From Lenzites betulinus (taxonomy: Eukaryota > Basidiomycota > Agaricomycetes > Polyporales > Polyporaceae), in assembly GCA_022264855.1 (NCBI GenBank), contig JABYQU010000046.1, positions 1 to 64,000 of the forward strand: DNA of 64,000 bases. The letters run 5' to 3'. The notes under the pieces were generated by a model. That model did not search any database and was not told where the DNA came from. It worked only from the letters and a program-made list of their open reading frames with translations. Position 1 is the stretch's first letter, and each line of letters begins with the position of its first letter. Of this stretch, positions 1 through 9,758 are shown piece by piece. A program made the translations under genes and the position numbers.

Positions 1-1
1 C

Positions 2-22
2 TGGTGACGAGAGCGGGTTCGA
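2..22 (+). other. Primer-binding site of gypsy element 1
   Basis: The sequence beginning TGGTGACGAGAGCGGG is complementary to a tRNA 3' end: its reverse complement ends in CTCGTCACCA and carries a TTCGAACCC T-arm motif. A reverse-transcription primer site normally lies directly after the 5' LTR, so that LTR should end just left of base 1. I could not decide which tRNA it is. Confidence 0.75.
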
Positions 23-66
23 GTTACCAGCCAACCTCACTCTAGGACCGAGCAAGACGAGACAAG

Positions 67-1686
67 GTGGCTCCCAAAGCCAGACACCTACAACTTGCGA
101 GAGACGCACAAGGGCGGTTCATCAGCAGAGCAACGCAACCGACCTCAGAAGACGAAGTAGACGACTCGATCCTACTGCCAGGGGGCCTAGAAACGGACTA
201 CTCCATCCCGTCCAGCCTCTACCCCTCAGCCAGCGCCAGCACGACAGCCTCGCCACGCAAGGAACACGCAGCACTGCGAACGGCCGAAACGGAAGACGCA
301 GACTCCAGCGCCGACCAAGCAGAGAGCCAGCCGCTGCGCTATAAGTTCCCTCCACAAGTTCCATCTCCGTTACACTCCGGCGAGCCTGCACTAGAGTCAA
401 CGCTAACAATGGCATCGACGACAGTTAGGCCCGAGAAACCAACGTTTGCGGGAGACCTCAACAAGGAGAACCCCAAGCAGTTCTGGAACGACGTGGAAGA
501 ATACCTGGAAGGGCTCGACGAAACCACCAAGTGCAAGAGAATCAGAAGACTATGGGAAGCGGACTCAGCGGCGGACGCATGGTATGAGGAGCTGAGCGAC
601 TTGGTAAAGAACAGCTGGGCGACGCTCGAGGAGGAGTTCAGGAAGGAGTGGGTGAAGAAGGACGCGCAAGAGCTTGCTGACCACGACATGTTAGCGATGC
701 TGAAGATCGACCTCCCGACCGACAAGGAACTCATTCAATTCGACACGCGCAACGGACGACCCATCTCGGGGCTGGTACGGTGGGCCAGAGACGTCAGCAA
801 CCTCGTACGGAAGTATCGCATCCCGGATCGCCTAGCGGAACGCTTTCGATCAGAGCTCAAAGCCGTCGTGCTGCGCGACGCGCTACCGACCGTAACGAGC
901 TGGAAGGAGTTCAACAACGCGATCGAAAGCTTGCAGCTAGCGAAGCTCAAGGACCGCATCGCGGTCATGGAAGCCTATAGCCCGAGCCGCGCAGCACCGG
1001 AGCAGCCCAAAGTCACCCAAGACGCAGGAAGAACACCAGTCACCATCGACGATCTCAACAATCTCGTCGCGCGTCTCAGCGTCACAACCCCGGTGAGCCA
1101 ACCCGCTACTTCAGTCTATCACGCGTACCCGGCGCAAGGACAGGCCTACAACGGCCAGCGCATGCGAACGAGCCCCGCGCCGCCCACTACACGTCCTCGA
1201 GCAGACGAACGCCTCGCGCTCATACGAACCAACGCGCTACCCCCACCGCCGGACACGGAGGAAGGGAGGAAGCTCTACGAACAGCAAAAGGCAGAGTGGC
1301 ACGCTAAGCACGGAGCCAAGGGTGCATACCCCAATGAGCAGCGCCCATACCCGCTACGACCAGGTACCCTTCCTGTCGCGTCCGACGAGTGCTGGAGGTG
1401 CGGAACGAGATCACACACGCGAGCGGTGACGTGCCCCGGACCGCGCGTAGACGACTTAGAGAACCAGTGGCGGGTCATGGCGGGTATGGCAGAAGGCGAC
1501 GTGCGGCGCATGAACCGAGCGACAGGCATACAGCTGGTGGAAACCGGCCAGGCAGACGGAGCGTACAACGCGCCGGAAGGATACGAGGCGGCGCGCAGCG
1601 GCCAGGTGTTCTGGCAAGGACAGTGGGTGCCTTTCGTCGCGGGGAGTGCCGGAGCAGAGATTGTATGGGAGTCGGGAAACGCGTAA
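67..1686 (+). CDS. gag: Gag polyprotein of Ty3/gypsy element 1
   Basis: The 539-codon frame encodes the structural Gag of an LTR retrotransposon, which would form the cytoplasmic virus-like particle. Residues about 115-200 (PEKPTFAGDLNKENPKQFW onward) resemble the retrotransposon Gag/capsid domain. Near the C-terminus a single zinc-knuckle-like cluster, CWRCGTRSHTRAVTC, should bind RNA. The middle is rich in Pro, Ala and Thr. The frame opens with GTG in a good start context and has no ATG until 409-411, so either an original ATG has mutated to GTG or translation starts at 409. It ends in TAA right after a -1 frameshift heptamer, which feeds ribosomes into pol. The family is certain; the start is not. 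Confidence 0.85.
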   Translation: MAPKARHLQLARDAQGRFISRATQPTSEDEVDDSILLPGGLETDYSIPSSLYPSASASTTASPRKEHAALRTAETEDADSSADQAESQPLRYKFPPQVPSPLHSGEPALESTLTMASTTVRPEKPTFAGDLNKENPKQFWNDVEEYLEGLDETTKCKRIRRLWEADSAADAWYEELSDLVKNSWATLEEEFRKEWVKKDAQELADHDMLAMLKIDLPTDKELIQFDTRNGRPISGLVRWARDVSNLVRKYRIPDRLAERFRSELKAVVLRDALPTVTSWKEFNNAIESLQLAKLKDRIAVMEAYSPSRAAPEQPKVTQDAGRTPVTIDDLNNLVARLSVTTPVSQPATSVYHAYPAQGQAYNGQRMRTSPAPPTTRPRADERLALIRTNALPPPPDTEEGRKLYEQQKAEWHAKHGAKGAYPNEQRPYPLRPGTLPVASDECWRCGTRSHTRAVTCPGPRVDDLENQWRVMAGMAEGDVRRMNRATGIQLVETGQADGAYNAPEGYEAARSGQVFWQGQWVPFVAGSAGAEIVWESGNA

Positions 1687-1719
1687 GGGTCGTTGGCGAG
1701 TGGGATCAAACGACGACCC
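1674..1719 (+). promoter_or_regulatory. -1 programmed frameshift signal between gag and pol
   Basis: GGGAAAC (1674-1680) sits in the gag frame as G GGA AAC, a classical X XXY YYZ slippery heptamer. It is two codons before the gag stop TAA (1684-1686). Six bases later GGGTCGT (1687-1693) can pair perfectly with ACGACCC (1713-1719) around a 19-nt loop. A -1 slip on AAC enters exactly the pol frame. The geometry is that of known retroviral and retrotransposon signals; activity is inferred. Confidence 0.8.
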
Positions 1720-4700
1720 TAATCACAGATCCAAAGCTAGCACAGATGGTCCCCGAACGAGCGTCGCACGCGCTCGAGGACGACAACGCGGTTCACTCGT
1801 GCGAAGCATTTCCGGCGGTCAAGAACGTTGTCTCAAGGACAGACGCTTGTACTAGCTCAACACCACATGTAGGCGAAGTGGAACACAATCAGACGGTTAT
1901 GCTGTACTCGGTGGATAGCGAAGGAAATGATGCGCACGAGTCAACCCCGTTCATATGCCAATTCACGCTCAGGAATAAGAAAACAGGTACTGCGGCACGA
2001 GTGAAAGGGCTCATCGATGATGGAGCCATGGTCAATGTGCTCGACGCAGAGCTATGGCCTAAGATAAGAGACAGAATAGGTTGCGCAGAGAAGTCCGCGC
2101 GAAAGCTGAGAATGGCGAACGGTGCAGTAGTAACGTCTCAAGGACGTTGGAGCGGCGAGTTCGATTTCGACGGAGTGCGCGTACAGAGTACATTTGAGAT
2201 CTTCCCGAGCGGTGGCGCATGGTCGTTCCTAGTTGGAAAACCACTGCTGGAGCGAATGCGAGCGGTCCATGACTACGACAAAGATGCAATCCACGTCAGA
2301 GACACCAAGCGCACAGCGACCCTAAGTAACCAGCGCGGGCGGACGTGGGGAGACAGAGCATTAGAAGCACGAGGGTTGAACTTAACCCTCGACGCTAAAA
2401 TGTGCACCAAAGAGCCCCGGAACGAGTCACACAGCACGCCAGTGACCCTTATGGTCAACGCAAAGGACAGTAGCAACACGCTCACGGAAAACATTACGCC
2501 CACAGAACCTACGCCAATGACCAAGCAAGTCAAGCACAGAGTAACGATAGAAGAGGTCGAAGATGAAGACAGCGTTATAGCACGCCAACAACGGATAAGT
2601 GACCCACCAGCAACCGCCGTCGGAAGTCAGCGCGGCAAGCAAGACAAACCGCGACCGCCGCCAGTACGGAAGCCAGCCCGGTGGGTCGCGGGGAGACGAT
2701 GGCCACCAAGCAACGGGCACAGCAGCGCAAGTGAGACCCCGACGACGCACGCGAAGAACTCTAGCGCGATCAACGGCGAGCACGATCGCGAGCGATACAT
2801 AGGACCAGACGCAGAGGAGCACACCAAAGACGACCTATTCGAGATCCCGGTAACGTCTGTAACAAGCGACGACAACAACGCTAACGATATATACACCAGG
2901 ACGTCCGAGCCCTTCAAAGCCCAGCGCGTCAAAGCCATAGTGGACGCAGTTCAAATAGGCGAAGATGTCACGGAAGCAGAGCGTAAAGAAATCACAAAAC
3001 TCATTGCAGAGTTCGCAGACTGCTTCGCGCTATCAGTGAAAGAAGTGACACCGGTGCCAGGTGCGATCCACAAGCTCAACGTTCCCCCTGATGCTACCTT
3101 CTCGAAGCGAATCCACCAGAAACCCCTGACGCCGCCGCAACGCGAGTACGTGCACAAGAAGATCGACGAATTAGTAGAAGCGGGCGCAATTGAACCGTGC
3201 ACGCCAGACGAAGTGAAGTGTATCGCACCAATCACGCTGGCGCACAAAGCACATGAAGGAGCCGGACTAACCATGGACGAGTTACAGCGCAGAGTCAACG
3301 AAGAATGCGAAGCCATCAACAAGCCAGCACCGTTCAACGTGCCGAAGCGAGCAGAAGGCGAAGCACGAGTACACACTACCAAGCCCAGCGAGCGCAAATG
3401 GCGAATCTGCCAGAACTTTGGAGAAATCAACAAAGTGACAGAAATTGCACCGATGCCGCAAGGCGACATACGCCAGAAGCAGCAGAGCGTCAGCGGACAT
3501 CGCTGGGTGTGTACTTTCGATTTCGCATCTGGGTTTTACGCTATCGTTCTCGCAGATGAATCACGGCCATATACGTGCTTCTACATCGAGGGAAGAGGTT
3601 ACTTCCGATGTGTCAAGATGCCCTTCGGCCTCACTGGAGCTCCTTCGGCATTCGCACAACTGACAGCCACGCACATGCACGACTTAATTGCCAAAGGAAT
3701 TATTGAGCTGTTCGTAGACGACGGCGCAACCGCAGGAGACGAGTTCAACGAGCTCCTAGGCAGGCTAAGAACAATACTACAGCGAGTGCGAGAGTCCGGC
3801 CTATCGTTGTCACCGTCCAAGTGCCAATGGTTCATGACGAACGCGGTGTTCGCGGGCGCATCTGTGGGACCAAAAGGCGTCGTACCAGACAGAGCTAAGT
3901 TGACGGCAGTAGTCGATTGGAAGAAACCGGAAGACGCACTTAACCTCGTTTCGTTCCTAGGCCTTACAAGCCACTTTCGCGACCTCATCAAAGACTATGC
4001 GCGCATCGAAGCTCCCCTTCAAGATCTATTGCGCGACGTTCACATACCCAAGGCAGCGAAGAAAGGGCTATACCAAAGGGCAATGCAGAACTACAAGCTA
4101 CACGACCACTGGACCGCAACCCACACAGAAGCTTTCGTACAGCTGAAGGTGATATTGACGTCTGAACCAGTACTACACAGGCCGCTATGGGACGGAACTC
4201 CCTTCATCATCACGACGGACGGATCGAAGGATGGCTTTGGAGCAGTACTCGCGCAACGGGCCAATACTACCCTGCCTAACGGACAGACAGTGAAACGCAC
4301 ACACCCTATAGCATACGCGTCGAAACGCACATCGAAAACTGAAGAGAAGTACAAATCGTTCATCTCAGAGTTCGCGGCGCTGAAGTTCGGACTAGACAAA
4401 TTCGCAGATATCATTTGGGGGTTTCCAATCGAGATCGAAACCGACTGCCAAGCACTGCGAGACGTGCTGACAAACGACAAGCTGACGAGTACACACGCAC
4501 GCTGGCGAGACGGAATACTTGCACATCAGATAGTCGACGTTCGGCATATACCGAGGAAACTCAACACGGTAGCCGATGGCCTTAGCAGGGTCGGCGAGAA
4601 CGCAGATCGAACGCCGGGCGATGGTAGCGAGTGGACGGTATGCGAAGACTGGGAAGCGACAACAGGACTCGTCAACGACATATTCCAGGTGAACGACGCC

Positions 4701-6035
4701 GAGCACACGGACAACGAGACTGACGCACTTTTGAAACGATTCGAACAGGAGCCAATGTTCGTAGAGGTGATAAACGCCATCATGAACCTCGGAGCCAGTG
4801 ACGAACGAAGTGCACGCCGCGCGCGCCACCGCGCAGAGCAATACATCATCGACGAGGGCAAACTCTGGCGCTTGAAGGGCGGAGAGAAGGCTCGAGCGCG
4901 TACGCGAGTGGAATGTATCACAAAAGCTGAAGCTGTCCAAAAAGCGACCAAACAGCACGCAAGAGGCGGTCACTGGGGACGAGACGCTATCAAGATCGCG
5001 CTAACAGACAGGTATTGGAGCCCAAAACTCGACGCATCCATCATGGAAGGGATCAAACATTGCGGCAAGTGCAAAAACTTCGGAGCGACGCACTTACATG
5101 CTTTACTAGATCCAATCACAAGACGCCATCCATTCAAACTGCTCGTAGCTGACTATCTTTCGTTACCAGACGGCAAAGGAGGATACCATACCGTAGGCAT
5201 GTTCCTGGACACCTTCGCGCAACACTTGTGGGCGTACAAGTTCAAAACGGCAGGAACAGGGAAAACGACCGTTGAAGGGCTTCGAAACATATTCCAGAAC
5301 TTCACATTGCCGGAAACGTTCATGACAGACGGCGGTAAGCACTTCGATAATCAGGATGTACGCGCTTACTGCCAACAGTGGAATACCAAAACACAAGTCG
5401 TCGCGGCATACTCGCCGTGGGTGAACGGCCTCATCGAAGGCACCAACAAGCTCTTGCTGCATGTCCTCAAGAGGTTGTGCGCGCCAGACTTAGGAGAAGA
5501 CGAAGAGCACACGGGCACGCTGCAACAGGACTGGAGCAACCTACCGCGAACATGGCCAGATCACCTAGACGAAGCCGTTAAGTGTCTGAACTATCGCATA
5601 CTGCCAGCGCTGAAGTTCTCTCCCAAAGAGCTGTTATTAGGAAGAGTCGTAAACACCCCGCACACACCCGTCGAGCTCGCACAGCAACCGGTGTCAGCAG
5701 CAGAAGCAGCAATGCACGTAGCATACGTGGCGCAGCAACACCTGGACGGCTACAAAGAAGCAGTACATCACGCGATACAGCGGAAGAAGGCCTTCGACAA
5801 GAGAGTCCTCGCATCAAAGCCAGGCGAACAAGTTTTCGAAGCGGGGTCGCTAGTACAGGTATATCGCAGCGACCTGGACTATACATTCAAAACGGAGCGC
5901 AAGCTGTTACCGAAGTGGTCCACACCATACCGCGTGGTGAGTCGTGTCCAGAATTCGTACCGAATCTCTACGCTAGGGGGGGAGGATATCGCAGGTCTTT
6001 ATCATGCCAGACGACTGCGACTATTCACCAGCTGA
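1680..6035 (+). CDS. pol: Pol polyprotein of Ty3/gypsy element 1 (3' end altered by insertion)
   Basis: Pol is read by -1 frameshifting from gag; the open frame itself starts at 1389. Residues below count from that point. An aspartic-protease-like motif IDDGA (the usual D[TS]G triad is changed) lies near 206. The RT spans about 600-830 with FVDD at 775-778. RNase H follows with TDGSKDGFGA near 940. The integrase has an HHCC zinc region (HARGGHWG ... CGKC, about 1190-1230) and catalytic D1255, D1314 and E1350, the standard D-58-D-35-E spacing. These domains make cDNA and integrate it. The apparent stop (TGA, 6033-6035) lies inside palindromic element A, inserted at 6028. The original frame resumes at 8583 and meets TGA at 8627-8629, the first bases of the LTR of element 2, so the true C-terminus is also lost. 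Confidence 0.9.
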   Translation, partial: RVRVVGEWDQTTTLITDPKLAQMVPERASHALEDDNAVHSCEAFPAVKNVVSRTDACTSSTPHVGEVEHNQTVMLYSVDSEGNDAHESTPFICQFTLRNKKTGTAARVKGLIDDGAMVNVLDAELWPKIRDRIGCAEKSARKLRMANGAVVTSQGRWSGEFDFDGVRVQSTFEIFPSGGAWSFLVGKPLLERMRAVHDYDKDAIHVRDTKRTATLSNQRGRTWGDRALEARGLNLTLDAKMCTKEPRNESHSTPVTLMVNAKDSSNTLTENITPTEPTPMTKQVKHRVTIEEVEDEDSVIARQQRISDPPATAVGSQRGKQDKPRPPPVRKPARWVAGRRWPPSNGHSSASETPTTHAKNSSAINGEHDRERYIGPDAEEHTKDDLFEIPVTSVTSDDNNANDIYTRTSEPFKAQRVKAIVDAVQIGEDVTEAERKEITKLIAEFADCFALSVKEVTPVPGAIHKLNVPPDATFSKRIHQKPLTPPQREYVHKKIDELVEAGAIEPCTPDEVKCIAPITLAHKAHEGAGLTMDELQRRVNEECEAINKPAPFNVPKRAEGEARVHTTKPSERKWRICQNFGEINKVTEIAPMPQGDIRQKQQSVSGHRWVCTFDFASGFYAIVLADESRPYTCFYIEGRGYFRCVKMPFGLTGAPSAFAQLTATHMHDLIAKGIIELFVDDGATAGDEFNELLGRLRTILQRVRESGLSLSPSKCQWFMTNAVFAGASVGPKGVVPDRAKLTAVVDWKKPEDALNLVSFLGLTSHFRDLIKDYARIEAPLQDLLRDVHIPKAAKKGLYQRAMQNYKLHDHWTATHTEAFVQLKVILTSEPVLHRPLWDGTPFIITTDGSKDGFGAVLAQRANTTLPNGQTVKRTHPIAYASKRTSKTEEKYKSFISEFAALKFGLDKFADIIWGFPIEIETDCQALRDVLTNDKLTSTHARWRDGILAHQIVDVRHIPRKLNTVADGLSRVGENADRTPGDGSEWTVCEDWEATTGLVNDIFQVNDAEHTDNETDALLKRFEQEPMFVEVINAIMNLGASDERSARRARHRAEQYIIDEGKLWRLKGGEKARARTRVECITKAEAVQKATKQHARGGHWGRDAIKIALTDRYWSPKLDASIMEGIKHCGKCKNFGATHLHALLDPITRRHPFKLLVADYLSLPDGKGGYHTVGMFLDTFAQHLWAYKFKTAGTGKTTVEGLRNIFQNFTLPETFMTDGGKHFDNQDVRAYCQQWNTKTQVVAAYSPWVNGLIEGTNKLLLHVLKRLCAPDLGEDEEHTGTLQQDWSNLPRTWPDHLDEAVKCLNYRILPALKFSPKELLLGRVVNTPHTPVELAQQPVSAAEAAMHVAYVAQQHLDGYKEAVHHAIQRKKAFDKRVLASKPGEQVFEAGSLVQVYRSDLDYTFKTERKLLPKWSTPYRVVSRVQNSYRISTLGGEDIAGLYHARRLRLFTS

Positions 6036-6485
6036 TGTACTCCTGATGTATCAGGAACCGTTTAGGACTCCGCGCCGCTTTACATCAGGAACAGGAAGCG
6101 TTCCTGATGTATCATGGGCGGCCGGGAGCGCCAGCGCTGCCCTCCGGGACCTGCCTAATATGGTAGGCAGGCCCGGGGGACAGCGCTGGTGCCCCCGGGA
6201 GTCTCTAATCCGTTATCTAATGCAGATAATGGCATTATCTAATCTCCCCTGTACTTTCCCGCGCGCCTGTGCCTCCCTCGCAGCCACATCCCGATTAGGC
6301 AGGTCTGCCTCAGCCAGCCACCCCTGCCTGCTTGCCCGCCCTATACCTCGCTCAGTTCTCGGCCGATTTGCTTCAAAACTAGCGCGTTTTACTCGGGGGA
6401 ACCTACGCTACAATCGCGCGCAAACGAAACGGGAATCCGGTAAGTACTGACCGTGCTACAGTGGATACAGTAACAGGGTGAAAGC

Positions 6486-6527
6486 GGCGACAAAGAACGG
6501 ACGATATCTCGTCCGTTCTTTGTCGCC
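6486..6527. repeat. Perfect 19-bp stem hairpin in left arm of element A
   Basis: GGCGACAAAGAACGGACGA (6486-6504) is exactly repeated in inverted form at 6509-6527 around a 4-base loop. The counterpart in the right arm is at 8072-8113, and element C2 has the same hairpin at about 16711-16755 and 18307-18352. Confidence 0.9.
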
Positions 6528-6764
6528 TCGGCGTGCGAATTGCGTTCCCATCACGAGGGAGTTCAGCGCGTTCGAAAGAGCCCTTATGCACGCGAATTGG
6601 CGCACGGACGGTGGAGCTGCGCTCCGCCCACCCGGGAGGAGTGCAGCTCCTCCTCCTCTGCGCATATTTCATTCGATTTGGCTCGAGTTTGTTTCCTTCA
6701 GTAACTAATACATTATATTACACAGGAAAGACGTTTTAAAGACAACGCAGGGCCCAGAAACTCG

Positions 6765-6809
6765 TCGAGGAGGGTGGGTAGTAGTGTGACTACTACCCAC
6801 CTTCCTCGA
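6765..6809. repeat. 20-bp stem hairpin in left arm of element A
   Basis: The stem built on GAGGGTGGGTAGTAG pairs with CTACTACCCACC with one mismatch around a 5-base loop. The right-arm copy lies at 7789-7836 and the C2 copies at about 16995-17040 and 18026-18072. The stem is conserved while the loop changes. Confidence 0.88.
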
Positions 6810-7260
6810 TGTATATCTCTGCCAGTTCTGCGCGTATCGCTGCGCAGAAGGCACCGTCAGAACGCGGCGCAACACAGCGTTCTAACGGTGCCCTTTGCGC
6901 GTCGATCCGACCGCAGCTACCCTCGCAATACGGCATCCTGTGTTCCATACAGTGTAATAACATGCTGTAGCGATAGAACCATGTAGAGTCCTTCAAATTC
7001 AATTTGTTTCCTTCCTCATATCAGTGCTGGCCGTTGCTATGTGTACACCGGAGTATAGGACAATCGGAGGCCGTCCCGATGTGTAATCTACTTATCTATG
7101 ACCAGAATGTATACCCTTGCTGCGCACGATCCGCGAAACCGATTGTGATCAACGCCCGCATGCTTATTGCTACATAGAACCGCTAGATGTATACAGAATC
7201 TCAAGGGAAACGGACCAGAACTGACGGAGATATTGTGTTATCACTGCAGACATGCAGGTA

Positions 7261-7293
7261 GCCGCCCACCGTCTTAAGACGGTCTCGGGCGGC
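7261..7293. repeat. Apex hairpin of element A
   Basis: GCCGCCC (7261-7267) pairs with GGGCGGC (7287-7293) and encloses the self-complementary GTCTTAAGAC. It lies close to the symmetry point (about 7301). Related hairpins sit near the centres of C2 (17492-17524), C4 (23749-23784) and, in a diverged form CTGTAAGAC/GTCTTACAG, C3 (20474-20493). Confidence 0.8.
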
Positions 7294-7690
7294 TTCAGCA
7301 AGTCTGTATGTATAGCACAGTACATACAGACCCTGTAGAACACTTTGTAGAGCAGTAATTCGAGTTCTTCGCCGATTTTCACGTTCTTGGGCTCGTCTGA
7401 AAGCTGTATACGACTGCTATCTAGCCACCTGCTTCATGAATATATTTGTGGTCTCAGTAGCTCTGTATCAGCTAACTTAGTGTGCACTAGTTGCAGTTTT
7501 CGAGTTTTTAATAACTTCCTGTGTTTTTTGAGGACAGATGGATCTCCATTGCTATATAGGAGGTAGATATAGTACATTAGGAATCAAATAAATGTATGCA
7601 GTGTTCCAGAGTACCTGTGAAGAGATGGAAGGGGGGTGAGCAGCTGGGGGGGGAGGAGGAGCAGAGAGGGATAGCGACGCGCTGCGTGGT

Positions 7691-7767
7691 CGTATCGCCG
7701 CGCAAAAGGCAACGCCAGAGAGCAGCATTCCGCCGCTTTCTGGCGTTGCCTTTTGCGCGGCGATACG
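7691..7767. repeat. 33-bp stem hairpin in right arm of element A (GCGCAAAAGGC hairpin)
   Basis: The stem starts CGTATCGCCGCGCAAAAGGC and pairs over about 33 bases with one mismatch around an 11-base loop. The left-arm partner is the shorter hairpin at 6842-6900. The same hairpin, with variants of the core, recurs in C2 (17063-17139, 17937-18003), C3 (19713-19769, 21039-21095) and C4 (about 23250-23310), which makes it the best shared marker of the superfamily. Confidence 0.85.
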
Positions 7768-8626
7768 CGCCGAAACGGCAGTGCTATGCGTCGAGGAAGG
7801 TGGGTAGTATTTCACTACTACCCACCCTCCTCGACGCGCTTCTGGGCCGTAGTTTGCTCGTAAAACGTACTATCTGTGTGCTACAATGTATTAGTAGATA
7901 AAAGAAACAAAGACGAGCAAAAAGAACGAACAATGAGCACAGGAGGAGGAGCTGCACTCCCCCCGGGGTGGGCGGAGCGCAGCTCCACCGTCCGTCGGCC
8001 GTTTCGCGCGCATGCGGGCTTGTTCGAACGGCGGTGATTCCCTCTTGATGGGAAAGCAGTTCGTGCGCAGAGGCGACAAAGAATGAACGAGATATCGCCC
8101 GTTCTTTGTCGCCTCTTTTACCTTTTTACTGTATGTACTGTAGGGAAGTCATTACTTACCGGATTTCCGTTCCGTTTGCGCGCGATTGTAGCGTATTAGC
8201 ACCCGAGTAAGACGCGCTAATTTTTAAGTGAATCGGCCGAGAAATGAGCGAAGGAAAGCAGAGCAAGCAGGCAGGGGTGGATGGCTGAGGCAGACCTGCC
8301 TAATCGGGATGTGGCTGAGAGGGAGACAGAGGCGCGCGCAGGAAAGCACAGGGAGATGAGATAAGCACATAATCTACGTTAGATAAGAGATAAGAGCCTC
8401 CCGGGGGCGCCAGCACTGTCCCCCGGGCCTGCCTACCATATTAGGCAGGTCCCGGAGGGCAGCGCTGGCGCTCCCGGCCGCCCGTGATACATCAGGAACG
8501 CTTCCTGTTCCTGATGTAAAGCGGCGCGGAGTCCTAAACGGTTCCTGATACATCAGAACTACAACAGGGGCTGGACTATTCACACCAAGGCCGGGCACGC
8601 AGCTCGCAGCAAGCGAAGCGCTTCGC

Positions 8627-9496
8627 TGATACGGTAAGAGGTGCTCTGACGGCCGATAGCCGAGGGGTAGAGGACGTCTAGGTGTGTGATGAAGGGGAGT
8701 AAGGTCTCGAGCTCCCTAGGTTCGCTAGTAGGCCGGCCCGCGTACTGTTCGCGCGCTAGCAGAAGGGAAGCCTCTCGCGCACAAGGCAAGAGCGCGCGCG
8801 GACTCGCGCTGTAGAAGGGCGCGCGCGGAGGTAAGCTCGGTAACGCAACGCGCGCAGGAATAACGCAACGCTCGCAGTCAGCCGCGGGGCTTCGCAACGC
8901 AGTACGCACGCAGTAAAACGCAGGAGGAACGGAATAAACGCAATATACGCAACTGACGGTACGCTGTCACAGCGGAGAGGTCTCCAGTCGTCCTGCCTTG
9001 AAGGGGAAGCTGTTGCACGTTGAGAAGCGCGAGGGACACGTTCCCAGCAGTTGAGAGAGTGAGGGGTGGATTGTCTGGGGGGTTCGAATGCCCCGAAATG
9101 ACTATGTACAAGAATGCCCGCAGGCTGAATCAAAAACACGTGCTACCACACGGAAGATAAGCGGAAACCGGGCCCGGGATGCCTCGCGCGCCGGGCGCAC
9201 TCGCCGCGCGCGATCCGACTCTTCGCGCGCCTCGTGCGCGCGCCACTGATGCGCCCCGCGGACCCGCGCGCGCGAGCAGCTAGGGCAGAGGGCTCTGGAT
9301 AGCGACAGGCATCGCGCGCGCCGTGGTGAAGTGCCCGCGCGCACCTTGACCTTGCGCGCGATGGGCTACGCGCACTGCGCGCGCGACGTAGGGGGTACCG
9401 AGGTGTGCGGTGGGCTCGGCGCGCGCTGTGGTTGGCGTGCGCGCGCAAGGGTGGAAAAGGAGGGTTTCTGGCCTGGAACGCCTGTGGAGCGTATCA
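8627..9496 (-). repeat. 3' LTR of gypsy element 2
   Basis: This 870-bp repeat begins TGATAC and ends GTATCA and matches 26149-27019 with scattered differences. In the element's orientation it is the downstream LTR. The terminal inverted hexamer and TG...CA ends are typical of LTRs. Its first three bases supply the TGA that now ends the frame of element 1 pol. Confidence 0.88.
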
Positions 9497-9758
9497 TCGC
9501 ACACAACAGAACGCCGAAGGAGCACGAGACCCACCAAGCGCTTCCACTAGCGACGCGTAATCGTCGCATCTGTCATCGACAAGCTAAGTCCATCATATTC
9601 TTTGCAATAGTACTACGCGAAGGCGGGGCAACGCCAACGCGAACAATGCATAAAAAGCAAGCCGATAACAACAGCATCCGCAACGACCTCTCTTTTTTCT
9701 CCTCTCTTTATCCTTCACTGCATACGCAACACTCTGTTGAAACCACGTTCATTCCAGC
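9497..9758. other. Sequence between 3' LTR and the 199-codon ORF
   Basis: No gene is visible. A CT-rich stretch around 9688-9720 (TCTTTTTTCTCCTCTC) precedes the ORF at 9759 and resembles a fungal core promoter, but that is inference. Confidence 0.4.

Larger units (their letters stand above)
6028..8574. mobile_element. Palindromic element A (fold-back DNA transposon)
   Basis: This 2,547-bp insertion is flanked by an exact 8-bp duplication ACTATTCA (6020-6027 and 8575-8582) inside the end of gypsy-1 pol. Its ends are inverted: CCAGC at left, GCTGG at right, followed inward by three copies of an iteron around TGATGTATCAGGAACCG. The inverted arms run to about 6.92 kb and from about 7.69 kb, with some 15% divergence, around a ~0.77-kb centre. 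Each arm carries three smaller hairpins and an intron-like GTAAGT...TAACAG stretch (6440-6476 at left). TATC/GATA motifs recur. No plausible protein gene is present, so it must be moved by another element's transposase. It belongs to the same family as element C2. The 8-bp duplication suggests a hAT- or KDZ/Zisupton-like enzyme, which is an inference. Confidence 0.85.

Noticed and set aside
9075..9100. tRNA-like B-box GGTTCGAATGCCCC in the LTR
   Set aside because: No A-box, acceptor stem or cloverleaf can be formed around it, and it recurs in the other LTR.
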